Source: an uncultured Desulfuromonadales bacterium
Lineage (GTDB): Bacteria; Desulfobacterota; Desulfuromonadia; Desulfuromonadales; Geopsychrobacteraceae
Reading direction: 5' to 3'
DNA length: 24,348 nt
NCBI GenBank assembly: GCA_947259685.1
Contig: CAMYNC010000069.1
Coordinates: 1 to 24,348, forward strand
Shown here: one piece after another, positions 22,852-24,348 of the stretch
Layout: the number at the start of each line of letters is the position of its first letter
Position numbering within the stretch: position 1 is the first letter of the stretch
Position numbers and translations under genes: made by a program
The notes under the pieces: model-generated
Told to the model about the DNA's origin: nothing
Database searches by the model: none
What the model saw: the letters and a program-made list of their open reading frames with translations, nothing else

Positions 22852-23919
22852 CTACCCTGCGCTCTCCTGGTGAGGGTCGGGCGAGATTGATGCCGCAAGG
22901 GCACGTAATTCTTGCCCAAAGGTTAAAATATCCTCCTCGCGACTTTGCCAAGAACACATGAAACGGGCATGTCCTGAGCCGATAAAGGTATAAAAATGCC
23001 AGCCTGCGGCATGCAGAGCGTCGATCAAAGTCTCCGGCAGCTGCACGAACACCCCGTTGGCCTGCACCGGATGCACCAGTTTAACCGCTGGCACGCTCTG
23101 TAACTGCTCTGCCAGCAAATCTGCGCAACGATTGGCGTGCGCAGCATTGTGCAACAAACCACCCTGCTCCAGCATACCCACCCAAGGTGCCGCCAGATAA
23201 CGCATTTTCGAAGCCAGCTGCCCAGCCTGTTTGCAACGATAATCAAATTCTTCGGCCAGGGACTTATCAAAAAAGACCACCGCTTCACCGACCGCCATGC
23301 CGTTTTTGGTGCCGCCAAAGGTCAGCACATCCACCCCGGCCTGCCAGGTCAGCTCTTTGGCGCTGACCTTGAGGGCTGCTAAGGCGTTGGCAAACCGGGC
23401 ACCATCCATGTGCAGCTTCAGCTGATGCTGCCGAGCCAGCTCTCCGACCGCCTGCAATTCGGCGCTGGAATAGACCGTCCCCAACTCGGTCGCCTGAGTA
23501 ATGCTCAGGACTTTCGGCTTGGGATAATGAATATCTTTACGCCGCTCGATGGTATGGGCAACGGCGTCAAGATCAACCTTGCCGTGCTCACCACCGACCA
23601 GCAGAATTTTGGTGCCGTTGGAGAAAAATTCGCTGGCCCCGCATTCGTCGGTTTCCACATGGGCTGTCTCATGACAGATGATGCTGTGGTAAGAACGGCA
23701 GAGTGCCGCCAGCGCCAGGGAATTGGCAGCGGTGCCGTTAAAAACGAAAAACACCTGGCAGTCGGTTTCGAAAAACTCGCGCACCGCATCACAGGCTCGA
23801 GCCGTCCAGCGGTCATCGCCGTAGGAGTTGACATAGCCAGCATTGGCTTCAGCCATCGCCTGCCAGGCTTCCGGGCAGATGCCACTGTAGTTATCGCTAG
23901 CGAACATGTTTTTATCCAT
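22852..23919 (-). CDS. L-threonine aldolase-type PLP enzyme (beta-eliminating lyase family)
   Basis: 355 residues. A fold-type I PLP enzyme that cleaves L-threonine or L-allo-threonine to glycine and acetaldehyde. Key features are SDNYSG near the start, NGTAANSLAL (61-70), the ring-stacking histidine region HETAHVETDECG (83-94), HMDGARFANA with D172, and the Schiff-base lysine K205 in TFGGTKNGM. The length is typical. Its ATG at 23919 has GGGAG 8 bases upstream; the frame also opens at 23934. It heads the leftward unit with the HDOD gene and follows a terminator. Stereospecificity cannot be read here; low-specificity LtaE-type is most likely. Confidence 0.9.
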   Translation of the reverse strand: MDKNMFASDNYSGICPEAWQAMAEANAGYVNSYGDDRWTARACDAVREFFETDCQVFFVFNGTAANSLALAALCRSYHSIICHETAHVETDECGASEFFSNGTKILLVGGEHGKVDLDAVAHTIERRKDIHYPKPKVLSITQATELGTVYSSAELQAVGELARQHQLKLHMDGARFANALAALKVSAKELTWQAGVDVLTFGGTKNGMAVGEAVVFFDKSLAEEFDYRCKQAGQLASKMRYLAAPWVGMLEQGGLLHNAAHANRCADLLAEQLQSVPAVKLVHPVQANGVFVQLPETLIDALHAAGWHFYTFIGSGHARFMCSWQSREEDILTFGQELRALAASISPDPHQESAG

Positions 23920-23986
23920 CGCAACCACTCCCATTAGGACAGCATAATAAGCCAGTATAGTAAAGCCGCCGGCAAGTCGCTACAAG

Positions 23987-24018
23987 AAAAAGAGCGGACT
24001 CCGTTTATTGGTCCGCTC
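23987..24018 (-). terminator. Rho-independent terminator after the CoA-binding gene
   Basis: Read leftward, GAGCGGAC (24018-24011) pairs with GTCCGCTC (23999-23992), an eight-pair perfect stem, and five T follow (23991-23987). It ends transcription from the partial gene at the right edge before threonine aldolase. Confidence 0.87.
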
Positions 24019-24048
24019 CCAGTGCTGCTCAGCTATTTGAAAATCGGC

Positions 24049-24348
24049 TCAGTGCCCGGCAAAACCCAACTCAACAAGCACACAAGTGCCATCGGCGATG
24101 AGATTAATCCCCTGCTCTGCACAATAGCTGACCGCCGCCGCACTTTGCGCCCCCGGCTGCATCCAGATATTCTTGATCCCTTTTACAACCGCCTGCCGGA
24201 CAACTTTTTCGGTGACCTGGGGTGGAGTGATAACGGAAATACTCTCAACCTCCGGCGGCAGATCGGACACCGAAGCAACGCAGCTGAGCCCTTCGATTTC
24301 CGTTTGTGCCGGATGCACCGGAATCACCGGCCGCTGATGCTGTTGATA
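24049..24348 (-). CDS. CoA-binding (Rossmann) domain protein, 5' end outside window
   Basis: The frame is open to the right edge, so the N-terminus is missing; 99 C-terminal residues are visible. They follow the small CoA-binding protein pattern: VIPVHPAQTEIEGLSC, then SVSDLPPEVESISVITPP, GIKNIWMQPGAQS and GINLIADGTCVLVELG. Full-length homologues are about 130-150 residues. These bind CoA or a related nucleotide in a Rossmann fold; their job is usually unknown. A strong terminator follows the stop codon. Confidence 0.87.
   Translation of the reverse strand, partial: YQQHQRPVIPVHPAQTEIEGLSCVASVSDLPPEVESISVITPPQVTEKVVRQAVVKGIKNIWMQPGAQSAAAVSYCAEQGINLIADGTCVLVELGFAGH

Noticed and set aside
22422..22961. 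Rightward 179-residue frame over the HDOD gene
   Set aside because: Antisense to HDOD motifs that are plain in the other strand.

Overview
This window looks like a bacterial chromosome of the Desulfuromonadales/Geobacter-Pelobacter kind (Desulfobacterota). That is inferred, not searched. The reasons are moderate-to-high GC, dense two-component signalling, FCD/GntR and DUF4388-type regulators, roadblock/LC7 proteins, a periplasmic sensor domain of the sort found in that group's chemoreceptors, and a PEP-CTERM protein behind a sigma-54-like promoter. No tRNA, rRNA, CRISPR array, insertion sequence or prophage gene was found.

Layout. 1-2335 (minus): translation-apparatus genes prmA and rsmE, then a coupled acidic zinc-ribbon protein that runs off the left edge. 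2682-4805 (plus): OmpR-type regulator and its HAMP histidine kinase, ending in a hairpin region that can fold two ways. 5151-7302 (plus): NarL/LiaS-type membrane kinase and LuxR-type regulator. 7476-8616 (plus): FCD/GntR repressor with palindromes at its own promoter, then a small MazG-like hydrolase. 8617-9119: gene-poor stretch with a sigma-54-type promoter. 9120-9380: an 86-residue PEP-CTERM protein. 9486-11061 (minus): dinB and a SlyD-like FKBP. 11252-13749: acyltransferase, endonuclease V, macro-domain protein and nitroreductase in alternating orientations.

13838-18689 (minus) is the most distinctive part. It is a tightly packed six-gene operon from one recognisable promoter: soluble PAS histidine kinase, response regulator with DUF4388/PATAN and a probable roadblock-like tail, two further roadblock/LC7-like proteins, a secreted periplasmic sensor-domain protein, and a membrane paralogue of that sensor which ends just after HAMP with no output domain. 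It reads as a complete signalling pathway from periplasm to cytoplasm whose output would pass through roadblock scaffolds, which elsewhere control Ras-like GTPases of the MglA type. No GTPase, methyltransferase or CheA/CheW gene is present in the window.

19023-23919 (minus): threonine aldolase, HDOD protein, a BioD/Pta-N-like ATPase fused to a long TPR region, and a YbaK-type deacylase. The right edge holds a truncated CoA-binding protein followed by a clear terminator. Several genes (dinB, nfi, mazG-like, macro domain) suggest DNA and nucleotide maintenance, but they are not one operon.
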